NCBI RefSeq assembly: GCF_001651875.1
Contig: NZ_LNQB01000083.1
Coordinates: forward strand, 315,130 to 379,129
Length of the DNA stretch: 64,000 nt
Source: Sinorhizobium saheli
GTDB lineage: Bacteria > Pseudomonadota > Alphaproteobacteria > Rhizobiales > Rhizobiaceae
Direction of reading: 5' to 3'
The stretch's first letter is position 1. Each line of letters starts with the position of its first letter. Below are positions 15,805 through 24,530 of the stretch, piece after piece. The notes beneath the pieces are model-generated. The model did no database searches. It was not told the origin of the DNA and worked only from the letters and a program-made list of their open reading frames with translations. The translations under genes were made by a program, and so were the position numbers.

Positions 15805-17124
15805 ATGTCTCCAATCGTCAAACGCATACACAGCGATCAAGAGCTTCCCGCCAAGGCGGATGTCGTCGTCATCGGCGGCGGCATCATTGGTGCTACGGCG
15901 GCATTCTTTCTCGCGGAGCGGGGACTGTCCGTCGCCCTGGTCGAAAAAGGCCATGTCGGTGGCGAGCAGTCGAGCCGCAACTGGGGTTGGTGCCGGCGGC
16001 AGAATCGGGATGCCCGCGAACTGCCGCTCTCGGGCATCGCTTTGCAAGCTTGGGATGAGTTTGCGGCGAAGATCGGTGAGGACGTCGGCTTTCGCCGCTG
16101 CGGTTTGCTCTACGCCACGGACAATCCCCAGCAGCTGGCGGAATGGGAAGCATGGCGTGAGTTGGCCCGCCCTTTTGACGTCAATACGAAGATGCTGAGC
16201 GCCAAGGAAGCGGCTGCGGCAATTCCGGCGAAAGGCCGCCAATGGCTCGGCGGCGTCCATTCGATCGATGACGGCAAGGGCGAACCCGCCATCGCCGCGC
16301 CGACGATCGCGAACGGCGCCCGCAAATTCGGGGCGACGATCCACCAGGAATGCGCTGCCCGGGGCCTCGAGCTGGTCAACGGTGCGGTGGCCGGGGTGAT
16401 CACCGAAAAGGGGCTCATCCGGACACAAGCCGTCCTCTGCGCCGGCGGCGCCTGGACGTCGATGTTTTGTCGCCAATACGGCGTCCTGTTTCCGCAGGCG
16501 AGCGTGCGCCAGACGGCGCTTCGTACAAGGCCGACCGCGAATCTGGGTGAAGCGATCTATACGCCGGAGTGCGCGCTGACCCGCCGGTTGGATGGCAGCT
16601 ACACGCTTGCGATCAGCGGCAGGGCGATGCTCGACATCACCCCGCAAGGCATTCGCTACGCCCGCTGGTTCATGCCGATGTTCCTGATGCGTCTGAAAGC
16701 GGTGCAAATAGGTATCGGCGGGTCCTTCTTTCATGGTCCGGAGGCATTCGCTCGCTGGAACAGCGACACGACGTCGCCGTTCGAGCGGATGCGCGTTCTC
16801 GACCCGGCGCCGAGCCGCCGGACGATGGCGGCTATTCTGAAAGGTGTCACAAAGCAGTTCCCTGCACTGAAGGGCATCGAAATCGCCGACAGTTGGGGAG
16901 CCTATGTGGATTGCACGCCAGACGCGGTGCCGGTCATCTCGCCGGCCGATGTGAAAGGCCTTTACATCGCCGCGGGCGGTTCCGGCCACGGCTTCGGCCT
17001 CGGGCCGGGCATCGGCCGGCTCGCGGCCGACCTGGTGGCCAATGATACGCCCTGCGTGGACCCCAGCCCCTTCCGCCTGTCGCGTTTCGTTGACGGTTCG
17101 AAGGTCAAAGTCGGAGGAATCTGA
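15805..17124 (+). CDS. FAD-dependent D-amino-acid-oxidase-type oxidoreductase (paralogue 1)
   Basis: 439 residues; ATG at 15805 (MSPIVKR). The Rossmann FAD motif is VVVIGGGIIGATAAFFLAERG. An unusual signature follows: GGEQSSRNWGW plus RRQNRD. The C-terminal GSGHGFGLGPGIGRL closes the DAO fold. It should oxidise a primary or secondary amine, giving an imine that RidA or water resolves. It belongs to the ridA operon (29-base gap). A second enzyme with the same signature is at 28726-30060, and each is accompanied by a 117-aa cupin. Substrate unknown; not a glycine oxidase by obvious motif. Confidence 0.88.
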   Translation: MSPIVKRIHSDQELPAKADVVVIGGGIIGATAAFFLAERGLSVALVEKGHVGGEQSSRNWGWCRRQNRDARELPLSGIALQAWDEFAAKIGEDVGFRRCGLLYATDNPQQLAEWEAWRELARPFDVNTKMLSAKEAAAAIPAKGRQWLGGVHSIDDGKGEPAIAAPTIANGARKFGATIHQECAARGLELVNGAVAGVITEKGLIRTQAVLCAGGAWTSMFCRQYGVLFPQASVRQTALRTRPTANLGEAIYTPECALTRRLDGSYTLAISGRAMLDITPQGIRYARWFMPMFLMRLKAVQIGIGGSFFHGPEAFARWNSDTTSPFERMRVLDPAPSRRTMAAILKGVTKQFPALKGIEIADSWGAYVDCTPDAVPVISPADVKGLYIAAGGSGHGFGLGPGIGRLAADLVANDTPCVDPSPFRLSRFVDGSKVKVGGI

Positions 17125-17253
17125 TCGCCGAGCAGACCAGGAGCAAGCCGTCATGGCGACGCGCAGCAGGGGCCGAGGAGAATGCACTGCGATGCATCGG
17201 TTTCCTGACGACCACGCCGAGCCATTCACTCAGCTAAGAAAATGGAGAACCAG

Positions 17254-17607
17254 ATGTCACTACTGAAAACCATCGACCCGAATCCATCGTTTGAACCGAA
17301 GCATAGGACTGCCGAGCCGGATCGCCTGATCGCCGGCAGCCCCGCTTTCAAGACCTGGTTGCAGGACACCGCCAAGGAGGGCAGAGTCAATACCGGCGTT
17401 TTCGAGGCGACGCCCGGTGAGACGCACTCCATCAAGGGCGAAACGTTTGAATTTTGCCACCTCGTCCATGGTGTGATCGAGTTGACCGAGAAGGGTAAGG
17501 AGCCGGTCATCTATCGCGCGGGCGACAGCTTCGTGATGAAGCCCGGCTATGTCGGGGTTTGGAAGACAATCGAGACGGTGCGGAAAATCTTCGTCACGGT
17601 CACCTGA
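17254..17607 (+). CDS. Small cupin-domain protein (paralogue 1)
   Basis: 117 residues; ATG 17254 with GGAGA 8 bases upstream. A single cupin of the DUF861/EutQ-like type: GVFEATPG, KGETFEFCHLVHGVIEL, RAGDSFVMKPGYVGVW. The histidine/glutamate metal set is partly replaced, as in ureidoglycine aminohydrolase-like cupins. The protein has the same length and a very similar core to the cupin at 22698-23051. It lies 129 bases after the FAD oxidoreductase. A role on the oxidation product (tautomerase, hydrolase or binding) is an inference. Confidence 0.85.
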   Translation: MSLLKTIDPNPSFEPKHRTAEPDRLIAGSPAFKTWLQDTAKEGRVNTGVFEATPGETHSIKGETFEFCHLVHGVIELTEKGKEPVIYRAGDSFVMKPGYVGVWKTIETVRKIFVTVT

Positions 17608-17888
17608 TCATTCGAGCGAGGGGATGCTGGTTCGACGTGCATAGTTCCTGATTCCAGGGCAAAACGCGATCCGGCAGACACGCCCTTCGATCGGCTCAAT
17701 CCCGAAATCGGATGGGCGGTTTGTCCGCCCACGCCGTCTTGCAAATCCGGTTCGCGCTCGCAGCGAAAACCGCTTCAAGGGCTCGTGCATCGCTGCTGTC
17801 GCGGTACAGCCTGAGGCTCTTCAACGCTTCACCCGGTTTTGCGACAGCCCTTCTCTGCTGTTCCTAGGTGAGCTTAGAGACCAACGAA
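17608..17888. other. 281-bp gap between cupin and acetyltransferase genes
   Basis: I see no gene, clear promoter or terminator in this stretch. Short open frames on both strands lack ribosome binding sites. Confidence 0.4.
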
Positions 17889-18737
17889 ATGGATCAACCC
17901 ATGCGAACGGAAACGGTCACTCTCGCGCCTTTCGAGGCTCACCATCTGGATGGTGCTCTGGCGCTGTCGCGGGCAGCGGGCTGGGCGCACAGGAGAGAAG
18001 ACTGGAAATTGATTTGGTCGATAAGCGAGGGACGCGTTGCGCTCGCGGGTGACCGTGTGGTGGGCACGGCTCTCATGACTCCCTTCGGCGACACCTGCTC
18101 AGCCATCAACATGATCATTGTCGACGAAAGCCAGCGTGGCCGGGGACTGGGACGACAACTGACCACCGCCGTGATCGACCTCGCCGGGGATCGGGAATGC
18201 CGTTTGACGGCCACGAGTGACGGCTTACCTCTTTACGAGAAGCTGGGCTTCGTTGCGACGCATCAAATCGTCCGCCACCAGGGTGTTGTTGGACGAGTTG
18301 GTGCTCCCGAAAATGTTGAGTGGATCGGGGCCGACGCCATGCCGGCAATCAAAGCGCTCGACCGTGCGGCTTTCGGCGCCGATCGCGACGCGCTCCACGA
18401 TGCGCTGGCGAAAGAGGGGCCGTTTGCCGTTGTCCGGAACGGTGACAATATCGTCGCCTTCGCGGCTACGCGACCTTTCGGGATGGGCGAAGTCGTCGGG
18501 CCAGTCGTGGCCGAAAACGCCGAACAGGCGAGGGATTTGATTGCCTTTATCCTCTCCGGCAAGGAGGGTCGGTTCGTGCGCATCGACGTCCCTGAACAGA
18601 GCTGCCTTTCGTCGTGGCTCGAAGGCTGGGGGCTGGTTCACGAGGGTGGAGTGATTGCGATGGTTCGGGGTGCTACAGGCGAATCGCAAACGCCGCAGGT
18701 TCGAACTTTCGTCCTGGCCAGCCAGGCGCTCGGCTGA
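17889..18737 (+). CDS. GNAT family N-acetyltransferase, two-domain
   Basis: 282 residues from ATG 17889; GTG 17868 is an alternative without a ribosome binding site. The N-terminal GNAT domain (about 10-135) includes the acetyl-CoA loop ESQRGRGLGRQL and the strand GLPLYEKLGF. The C-terminal half (about 150-280) resembles the YitH/Acetyltransf_18 type second domain (ALDRAAFGADRDAL). Such enzymes acetylate small amines or amino acids. Its place beside amino-acid enzymes suggests modification of an intermediate or of a toxic analogue, which is inference. Confidence 0.85.
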   Translation: MDQPMRTETVTLAPFEAHHLDGALALSRAAGWAHRREDWKLIWSISEGRVALAGDRVVGTALMTPFGDTCSAINMIIVDESQRGRGLGRQLTTAVIDLAGDRECRLTATSDGLPLYEKLGFVATHQIVRHQGVVGRVGAPENVEWIGADAMPAIKALDRAAFGADRDALHDALAKEGPFAVVRNGDNIVAFAATRPFGMGEVVGPVVAENAEQARDLIAFILSGKEGRFVRIDVPEQSCLSSWLEGWGLVHEGGVIAMVRGATGESQTPQVRTFVLASQALG

Positions 18738-19147
18738 CTGATCTCCCGGGGATACTGCCGGAAGCACGAGCTTGGAGCGAATAATCCGCCCAAGCATTTT
18801 GGGCATTGCCGACCGACAGTCCTCCCCTGCCGGGTCGCCCCACAAGGTGAAACCACTTCATCAGACGGTCTGAGCGACGCCGCGGCGAGCCCGCCTTCCA
18901 AGCCGCTGCGGCCTTTCCGCTGCGTCGACCGCGATCTCGAGGCGGCCGCTTTTTAGAAAGACTTCTCCGCCGCTCTCGTGCTGGTATTAGTTCCCGGTCA
19001 CAATAGTCCGTCGCTGCACCTATCAAACCAGAACTACTGATGGCCTTATTGGTGAACCTGCATCACCAAAAGCCGTCAGCAAAATTCGATAGTCCGGTGC
19101 GGTCGCTGGGGTGTATCACCAGGCAGCCGCAACGATGGATCTGGACT
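18738..19147. other. 410-bp gap, no gene seen
   Basis: No open frame here has a family signature. A GC-rich stretch ending GGCGGCCGCTTTTTAG (about 18941-18956) could terminate the acetyltransferase transcript. The last 60 bases must hold the promoter of the threonine aldolase gene, but no consensus elements stand out. Confidence 0.4.
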
Positions 19148-20182
19148 ATGCAAACCCCTGTCATCCGCCTCGATTTCCGTTCCGATACGGTCACTCGTCC
19201 GACCCTTGGCATGCGAGCGGCGATGGCTGCCGCCGAGGTGGGCGACGATGTCCTGGGCGACGACCCCACGGTCAAGGCGCTCGAGGCCCGACTTGCCGCA
19301 CTCCTCGGCAAGGAAGCCGGACTGTTCGTGCCAACCGGCACCATGTCCAATCTCGCTGCGATCATGAGCCATTGCCAGCGCGGCGAGGAATTTCTCTGCG
19401 CAACCGGCGCTCATACCTATCTGTGGGAAGCCGGAGGCGCTGCGGTGCTGGGCTCGGTCCAGCCGCAGCCCTTGCCGGTGCGCGCCGACGGCACGATCCC
19501 CCTCGAGGACCTTCACGCCGCGGTGAAGGACGACGATCCGCATTTTGCGATCACGCGACTGGTAACCATTGAGAACACGTTTGCCGGGCGGGTCCTGCCG
19601 CGCGATCATCTGGCCGAGGTTGCCGACTTCGCGCGGGAGCGGAAGCTCGCCACCCATCTCGACGGTGCGCGGCTGTTCAACGCGGCCGCGGCGCTCGGCG
19701 TTGACGTCGGCTGCCTGGCCGATGGCTACGACAGCGTGTCGCTGTGCCTGTCGAAGGGGCTAGGTGCGCCGCTCGGATCGGTACTGGTCGGGGATGCTCC
19801 CTTGATCGCGCGCGCCCGCCGGTTGCGCAAGATGCTCGGCGGAGGGATGCGGCAGGCAGGAATAATTGCAGCGGCTGGGCTGTACGCGCTCGACCATCAC
19901 GTCGACCGGCTGGTCGAGGACCACGCCAATGCTCGGGTGCTTGCGCAAGCATTTGCGGGAATCGAGGGGATGAAGGTGACCCCGCCGCAGTCCAACGTGG
20001 TCTTTGTCGAGCTCGCGCCCGATCTGGCGACCCGGCTGTCCGAGGCGCTACGTGAGCTCGGCATCGCGGCGAGTTTCTGGCCTGGTGGGCGAATGCGCTG
20101 GGTCACCCATCTCGATGTGAACCGTGCCGCTGTCGACGAGGCCATCGCGGCAGTGCGCGACATCGCTGAGGGCCGGACGTGA
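19148..20182 (+). CDS. ltaE: Low-specificity L-threonine aldolase
   Basis: 344 residues from ATG 19148 (MQTPVIRLD). Fold-type I PLP enzyme that splits L-threonine or L-allo-threonine to glycine and acetaldehyde. Family landmarks are DFRSDTVTRPT at the N-terminus, VGDDVLGDDPTV, the THLDGARLFNAA aspartate motif, and the PLP lysine in CLSKGLGAPLGS (Lys203). The acetaldehyde could feed the aldehyde dehydrogenase at the left of the cluster. It appears to be a single-gene unit, convergent with the eutC-like gene. Confidence 0.93.
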   Translation: MQTPVIRLDFRSDTVTRPTLGMRAAMAAAEVGDDVLGDDPTVKALEARLAALLGKEAGLFVPTGTMSNLAAIMSHCQRGEEFLCATGAHTYLWEAGGAAVLGSVQPQPLPVRADGTIPLEDLHAAVKDDDPHFAITRLVTIENTFAGRVLPRDHLAEVADFARERKLATHLDGARLFNAAAALGVDVGCLADGYDSVSLCLSKGLGAPLGSVLVGDAPLIARARRLRKMLGGGMRQAGIIAAAGLYALDHHVDRLVEDHANARVLAQAFAGIEGMKVTPPQSNVVFVELAPDLATRLSEALRELGIAASFWPGGRMRWVTHLDVNRAAVDEAIAAVRDIAEGRT

Positions 20183-20459
20183 GCCACAAGCTCGCCCGCA
20201 GGGTTGTCTATTCCGCCCGCTGGGCCTCGTCGGAGCGGCTCGACGATGCACGACATCGCCTTCGCCACTCCTCCTCGCCAGCAAACGGTCTCTTAGGTCG
20301 GAATCAGCCCACCTTGGTATCAGGCTTTAACGATGTCGCGAGTTCAGCTGCACGGTTTTCCGCAGCGACGATGCTTCCTTGTTGCGATCTTTGTGGTCAC
20401 CTTTGAGCCCGCAGTCGGTGGGTGCCCGAACTTGAGCGCGACGCAAAGGCACGACCGGC
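20183..20459. other. 277-bp convergent gap, unexplained
   Basis: No gene recognised. A segment around 20334-20450 keeps an open frame on the minus strand without family signature; it may be debris. No T-tailed hairpin was identified. Confidence 0.3.
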
Positions 20460-21455
20460 TCAGCACTCGAACATTTTGCCGGCACTGAGTTCCTCAGCGC
20501 GCTGAAAGGCCAAGGTGGCAATTGCAGTGTCCTGAACACCTGTACCGGTAAGATCGGCTATTGTGATGTCCGCATCGCGACTACGTCCGACCTTCGCGCC
20601 TGCAATGATGTGGCCGAGTTCCGGAAAATCCGCGTCGCTCGCAACCACCCCAGCCTCTATTGCATGATGAAGCTCCCCGAGCCTCCGCGTCTGCTTCAGG
20701 CTGTCCGCCACATAAATATCTGCGCGCGCAATCGCCATCGGATCGATCTCGTTTTTATGTTCAGCGTCGGAGCCCATGGCTGTGACATGCTGCCCGGGTT
20801 CAAGCCAGGAGGCATCTAGGATCGGCCGGTCCGCGGGTGTCGTCGTCACGATGACATGGGAACCCGATACTGCCTCCTTCGGATCGGCGAATGCAGTAAC
20901 CGGCACGCCGTGGTCGAGCTTCAATTGATCGACGAGCGCCTCCGCCTTGGAGTGATCACGCGCCCAAATACGGACTTCCTGGATCGGTCTCACCAGAGTG
21001 AGCGCTTGGAGCTGCAATCTCGCCTGAACACCGGCGCCGAAGACGGTTGCGATCGAAGCATCGTGTCGCGACAGGTGTTTTGCCGCGACTGCACCGGCGG
21101 CGGCTGTCCTGACGTCGGTTAGGTAACCATTGTCGAGAAGCAGTGCCTGAACCAGCCCGGTTTTGCTTGAAAGCAAGACCATCATCCCGTTTGTACTCGG
21201 AAGGCCGAGCTTCGGATTGTCGAAGAAGCCGGGGCTGATCTTGATCGCGAACCCGCTCAAGCCTGGAATATAGGCGGTTTTCACATCGACTTCGCCCCTG
21301 CTCTCCGGCACATCCAGACGCAGAATGGGCGGCATCTCCACCTGTTTGTCGACCGCCAGCGCGCGAAACGCGCCTTCCGTGCATTTGACCGCATCGGCGT
21401 CGAGCGGGATGATCTGTCTGAGCTCAGGCTCAGTAAGTATTCTGATAACAGGCAT
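20460..21455 (-). CDS. eutC: EutC-like ornithine cyclodeaminase family protein
   Basis: 331 residues; ATG 21455 with GAGGTGG upstream. The family (ornithine cyclodeaminase/mu-crystallin) uses NAD(P)H on imines or amino acids. Signatures are DVKTAYIPGL, SPGFFDNPKLGLPSTNG, LLDNGYLTDVRTAAAGAVAAK and the Rossmann FGAGVQARLQLQAL. The close match to what I recall of ectoine-utilisation EutC is in the PGFFDNPKLGLPS region. The same family includes BhcD, iminosuccinate reductase of the beta-hydroxyaspartate cycle. It forms an operon with the EutB-like gene (16-base gap). No eutA, eutD or eutE is in the window. Confidence 0.82.
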   Translation of the reverse strand: MPVIRILTEPELRQIIPLDADAVKCTEGAFRALAVDKQVEMPPILRLDVPESRGEVDVKTAYIPGLSGFAIKISPGFFDNPKLGLPSTNGMMVLLSSKTGLVQALLLDNGYLTDVRTAAAGAVAAKHLSRHDASIATVFGAGVQARLQLQALTLVRPIQEVRIWARDHSKAEALVDQLKLDHGVPVTAFADPKEAVSGSHVIVTTTPADRPILDASWLEPGQHVTAMGSDAEHKNEIDPMAIARADIYVADSLKQTRRLGELHHAIEAGVVASDADFPELGHIIAGAKVGRSRDADITIADLTGTGVQDTAIATLAFQRAEELSAGKMFEC

Positions 21456-21471
21456 CACGCCACCTCAGTCG

Positions 21472-22437
21472 CTATATGGTTCCGTTGATGATTTTTCGAT
21501 GCAACGTCATGTCGATATTCTGGCCCGACAATATGACTGCTACCGGGCCTTTGGGATGAGCCAGCTTGCCGGAAAGCAGCGCCGCGATACCGACTGCGCC
21601 AGCGCCCTCGACGAGCTCACGCTCGTGCTCGTAAGCGTGCCGGATACCGGCAGCTATCGCGCCTTCGTTGACGAGGACGATGTCGTCGAGAAGGGCTTTG
21701 CACATCCGAAAAGTCCAGCCGTTGCCCAACCCGATTCCGCCGCCGAGCGAGTCGGCCAGGCTGCGATACTCCTTCACTTGCACCGGATGGCCGGCGTCGA
21801 TGCTAGCCTTCATGGCTGCCCCCCGATCCATGGTGACGCCGATTACCTTGGCCTCGGGCCGCATGGCCTTTACGGCTGCCGCGACGCCTGCGGCCAACCC
21901 ACCTCCAGAGAGAGGAACGAGAACGGTCGCGACCTCTGGCACCTCCTCGACGATTTCGAGCCCGACCGTTCCCTGGCCGGCGATGACGTGGGGATGATCG
22001 AAAGGCGGGATCATGCTGAGCCCATCTTCTGCAACCAGCCGCTCGACTTCCTCTTGTGCGTCGTCCTGCGAAGAACCCACTATGCGTATAGTTGCGCCGA
22101 GCCGTCGGATTTCCGAGACCTTGTTTTCCGGCACCAGACGCGACATGCAGATGGTCGCGCAAGAACCGACTGCCCGGGCAGCATGGGAGAGTGCTCTTCC
22201 GTGATTGCCGGTTGAGGCTGCGATGACGCCGCGATCGCGCTCCAATCGGCTGAGTTGAAGAACTGCATTTGTCGCACCCCGGAGCTTGAAGCTACCGGTC
22301 AATTGGCGATGCTCGAGCTTCAGGCTGACCTGCGCGCCGATGCGTTCGGACAGTGACGTCGATCGCGTTAGAGGAGTACGGAGGACGTGACTGGCGATGC
22401 GCTCACGTGCCTGCTCGATCAGGTCTTGGCTAATCAT
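21472..22437 (-). CDS. eutB: EutB-like threonine/serine dehydratase family protein
   Basis: 321 residues from ATG 22437; a TTG eight codons earlier is an alternative. Fold-type II PLP enzyme with the PLP lysine in GSFKLRGA (Lys51), AASTGNHGRALSHAAR, and the phosphate-binding glycine loop LSGGGLAAG. Members dehydrate L-threonine, L-serine or beta-hydroxyaspartate, or racemise serine; EutB belongs to hydroxyectoine use. Pairing with a EutC-like protein in the order B-C supports the Eut or Bhc subtype rather than biosynthetic IlvA, which also has a regulatory domain absent here. The product would be an imine or enamine suited to the EutC-like reductase. Confidence 0.82.
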   Translation of the reverse strand: MISQDLIEQARERIASHVLRTPLTRSTSLSERIGAQVSLKLEHRQLTGSFKLRGATNAVLQLSRLERDRGVIAASTGNHGRALSHAARAVGSCATICMSRLVPENKVSEIRRLGATIRIVGSSQDDAQEEVERLVAEDGLSMIPPFDHPHVIAGQGTVGLEIVEEVPEVATVLVPLSGGGLAAGVAAAVKAMRPEAKVIGVTMDRGAAMKASIDAGHPVQVKEYRSLADSLGGGIGLGNGWTFRMCKALLDDIVLVNEGAIAAGIRHAYEHERELVEGAGAVGIAALLSGKLAHPKGPVAVILSGQNIDMTLHRKIINGTI

Positions 22438-22628
22438 TGCGTTATATTTCACCTGCTTCAAAACCGGTCATGATCGACGGAGTGGTCGCGTACCGGCTCC
22501 CCTTATCGGAGGTGCTCAGCGACTCGGCGCGGCGGCCCAGTTCATAGTACTGCACCGAGTCGATGGCACCGGCGAACAGCCAGTTGAGACGTCATCCAAT
22601 CGGTAGCCTGCTAGCAGGCCAGGTCGTT

Positions 22629-22665
22629 GCGCGCGCCGCCTTTCACAAAGATGGCGGTCGCGCGC
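22629..22665. terminator. GC-rich hairpin downstream of cupin 2
   Basis: GCGCGCGCCGCC (22629-22640) can pair with GGCGGTCGCGCGC (22653-22665) with one bulge. It follows the stop codon of the minus-strand cupin gene by about 30 bases and separates it from the eutB-like gene. Confidence 0.4.
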
Positions 22666-22697
22666 ACTTCACCGATTTGCGAAGGATTTCGACGCGC

Positions 22698-23051
22698 TCA
22701 GTCGCGCGCGACCCAAAGTTTGCGCGTGGTCTCGATAACCCGCCATGTGCCGAGGAAGCCCGGATGCATCACAAAAGCATCACCGGCGCTGATCCGGCGG
22801 GGTTCGCCTCCATCCTCAGTGAGTTCGGACACGCCGGAAAGGATGACGCAGAATTCGAAGGTTTCGCCCTTGATCGAACGGTAGGCGCCCGGAGTTGCCT
22901 CCCATACGCCCGTCCGCATCTTTCCATCTGCGGTCGCGGCGATGTCCCAGGCAAGGAACTGCGGCTCACCGTCGACCAGCCGCTCGGGTGGCGGGGCTCC
23001 CTTTCGCGGCGTCGGGAGATTGTTCTGGTCGATGAAGGTCAGTTTTGACAT
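22698..23051 (-). CDS. Small cupin-domain protein (paralogue 2)
   Basis: 117 residues, ATG 23051 with AAGGTGA upstream. A single DUF861-type cupin with GVWEATPG, KGETFEFCVILSG and SAGDAFVMHPGFLGTW. It is a paralogue of the protein at 17254-17607: equal length, matching ETFEFC and GDxFVMxPG motifs, and the same ETxRK ending. Here it follows the two permease genes of the polar amino-acid transporter by 23 bases, so it is part of that operon. It may act on the same type of intermediate as its twin. Confidence 0.87.
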   Translation of the reverse strand: MSKLTFIDQNNLPTPRKGAPPPERLVDGEPQFLAWDIAATADGKMRTGVWEATPGAYRSIKGETFEFCVILSGVSELTEDGGEPRRISAGDAFVMHPGFLGTWRVIETTRKLWVARD

Positions 23052-23074
23052 ATATCACCTTTCTACTGTAACGT

Positions 23075-23755
23075 TTATTTTCCGAAAGACAGTTTTCTCT
23101 CGATCAGCTTTAGAGAAGTTAAGCTGATCACGTTCATCATCAGGTAAAACGCCGATGTGATGATGAAGATGTCCATGATGGCAAAGGTTTCGCTCATCAA
23201 CCGTTTGGCATAGCCTGTGATCTCGAGCACCGTGATCGTCGATGCGAGGCTCGATTCCTTGACGATGATGGCCACTTCGCTGCTATAGGCAGGCAAGGCT
23301 TGCCTGACCGCCAGCGGAAACTTCACATGGCGAAAGGTGGCCCACACCGACAGGCCGCAGGCTTGCGATGCCTCGATCAGACCCCGCGGAAGGGAAAGGA
23401 GTGCGGTACGGAAGATTTCCGCCGTATAGGCACCGGTGTTGAGTACGACGGCCAGGATCGCCGCATGCAGGCTGTGGCCGACGATCCACCAGATCACCGG
23501 GTTGCTGCGAATGGCGCTGATCTGGCCCAGCCCATAGTAGATCACGAAGATCTGCACCAGCATCGGCGTGCCGCGAAAGACCGCGCAGTAGATATCCGCG
23601 CTCCTGCTCAACATCCGGTTCTTGGATGCGCGGATGACGGCCAATGCAATGCCGAACGGCAATCCGAGAGCGACGCCGAAGACGCTGATCAGCAAGGTCG
23701 TCTTGGCGCCTGCCAAGAGGAACGGAACCGCGTATGTGACAAGATCCAGTTCCAT
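23075..23755 (-). CDS. Polar amino-acid ABC transporter permease (second)
   Basis: 226 residues, HEQRO-type permease with about five transmembrane helices. The coupling-loop region reads ALLSLPRGLIEASQACGLS, close to the family pattern that contacts the ATPase. Its start lies one base after the stop of the partner permease, so translation is coupled. With the binding protein, the ATPase and the other permease it forms a complete HisQMP/J-type importer. Substrate is likely a basic or otherwise polar amino acid or derivative. Confidence 0.92.
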   Translation of the reverse strand: MELDLVTYAVPFLLAGAKTTLLISVFGVALGLPFGIALAVIRASKNRMLSRSADIYCAVFRGTPMLVQIFVIYYGLGQISAIRSNPVIWWIVGHSLHAAILAVVLNTGAYTAEIFRTALLSLPRGLIEASQACGLSVWATFRHVKFPLAVRQALPAYSSEVAIIVKESSLASTITVLEITGYAKRLMSETFAIMDIFIITSAFYLMMNVISLTSLKLIERKLSFGK

Positions 23756-23756
23756 C

Positions 23757-24470
23757 TTATCCCCGACTGAAGCCGCGGTTGAAGAACCGCTCCGTATGAC
23801 TGAAGAGCGCCTGGCTGATTGCCGTCAGCGCAAAGAACATCCCGGCAGCAGCGCAGTAGAACAACAGCGGAGAGCGCGTAATCCCGGCCGCGATGGCCGC
23901 GGAGCGCATCAATTCCTGCATGCCCACGACCGACACCAGCGAGGTGTCCTTGATGGTCATCTGCCAAACATTGTTGAGGCCGCCGAGCGCCAGTCGCAGA
24001 GCGATAGGCAGCGTGACGTGGAAGAAGGTGACGTAGCGCGGCAGGGCAAGCGATTTTGCTGCTTCCAGCAAGCCTACCGGCACGGCCTCGAGCGCGCCGC
24101 GGAACACCTCGATCGAATAGGCACATGATATGGCCGCGATCGCGACAACGCCGATGACGAAGGGGTAAGCGCTGTCGGCGCTATTCTGGTATCCGAAAGC
24201 CGTTGCCAGCCTCTGAACCCACTCGATCGAGCCGAAGAACAAGAGGTAGATGACGAGCAGCCCAGGGACGCCGCGAACAAGAATGCTGTAGCCGTCCACC
24301 GCTTGCGAGAATAGGGGAAGGCGTCGCCATCGCAAAAGGGCCAGCGGCACCGCCACGATAACCCCGGCGAGCATCCCGAGGAGGCCGACCGCCAGTGTCA
24401 CCGTGGCACCGCGGAGAAGGGCAAATCCCCACCCCTGCTCGACCAGAAGAACCCATAGGTCAAAAGACAT
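23757..24470 (-). CDS. Polar amino-acid ABC transporter permease (first)
   Basis: 237 residues, HEQRO family. Hydrophobic helices include LLGMLAGVIVAVPLALL; the ATPase-contact loop is EVFRGALEAVPVGLLEAAKSL. It pairs with the adjacent permease as a heterodimer in the inner membrane. The gene sits 60 bases after the binding-protein gene. Confidence 0.92.
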   Translation of the reverse strand: MSFDLWVLLVEQGWGFALLRGATVTLAVGLLGMLAGVIVAVPLALLRWRRLPLFSQAVDGYSILVRGVPGLLVIYLLFFGSIEWVQRLATAFGYQNSADSAYPFVIGVVAIAAISCAYSIEVFRGALEAVPVGLLEAAKSLALPRYVTFFHVTLPIALRLALGGLNNVWQMTIKDTSLVSVVGMQELMRSAAIAAGITRSPLLFYCAAAGMFFALTAISQALFSHTERFFNRGFSRG

Positions 24471-24530
24471 CGGACATATCTCCCGTGACGTCGTCGCGAC
24501 TTCGGCCGCGACGACGTGTCGATCTCAGCC

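Noticed and set aside
15796-17229. 477-residue open frame antisense to the first FAD oxidoreductase
   Set aside because: The plus-strand frame carries the FAD motif and operon spacing; the antisense frame has neither.
20334-20450. Possible insertion-sequence remnant between ltaE and eutC
   Set aside because: A short open frame exists but no transposase motif, terminal repeat or target duplication could be recognised.
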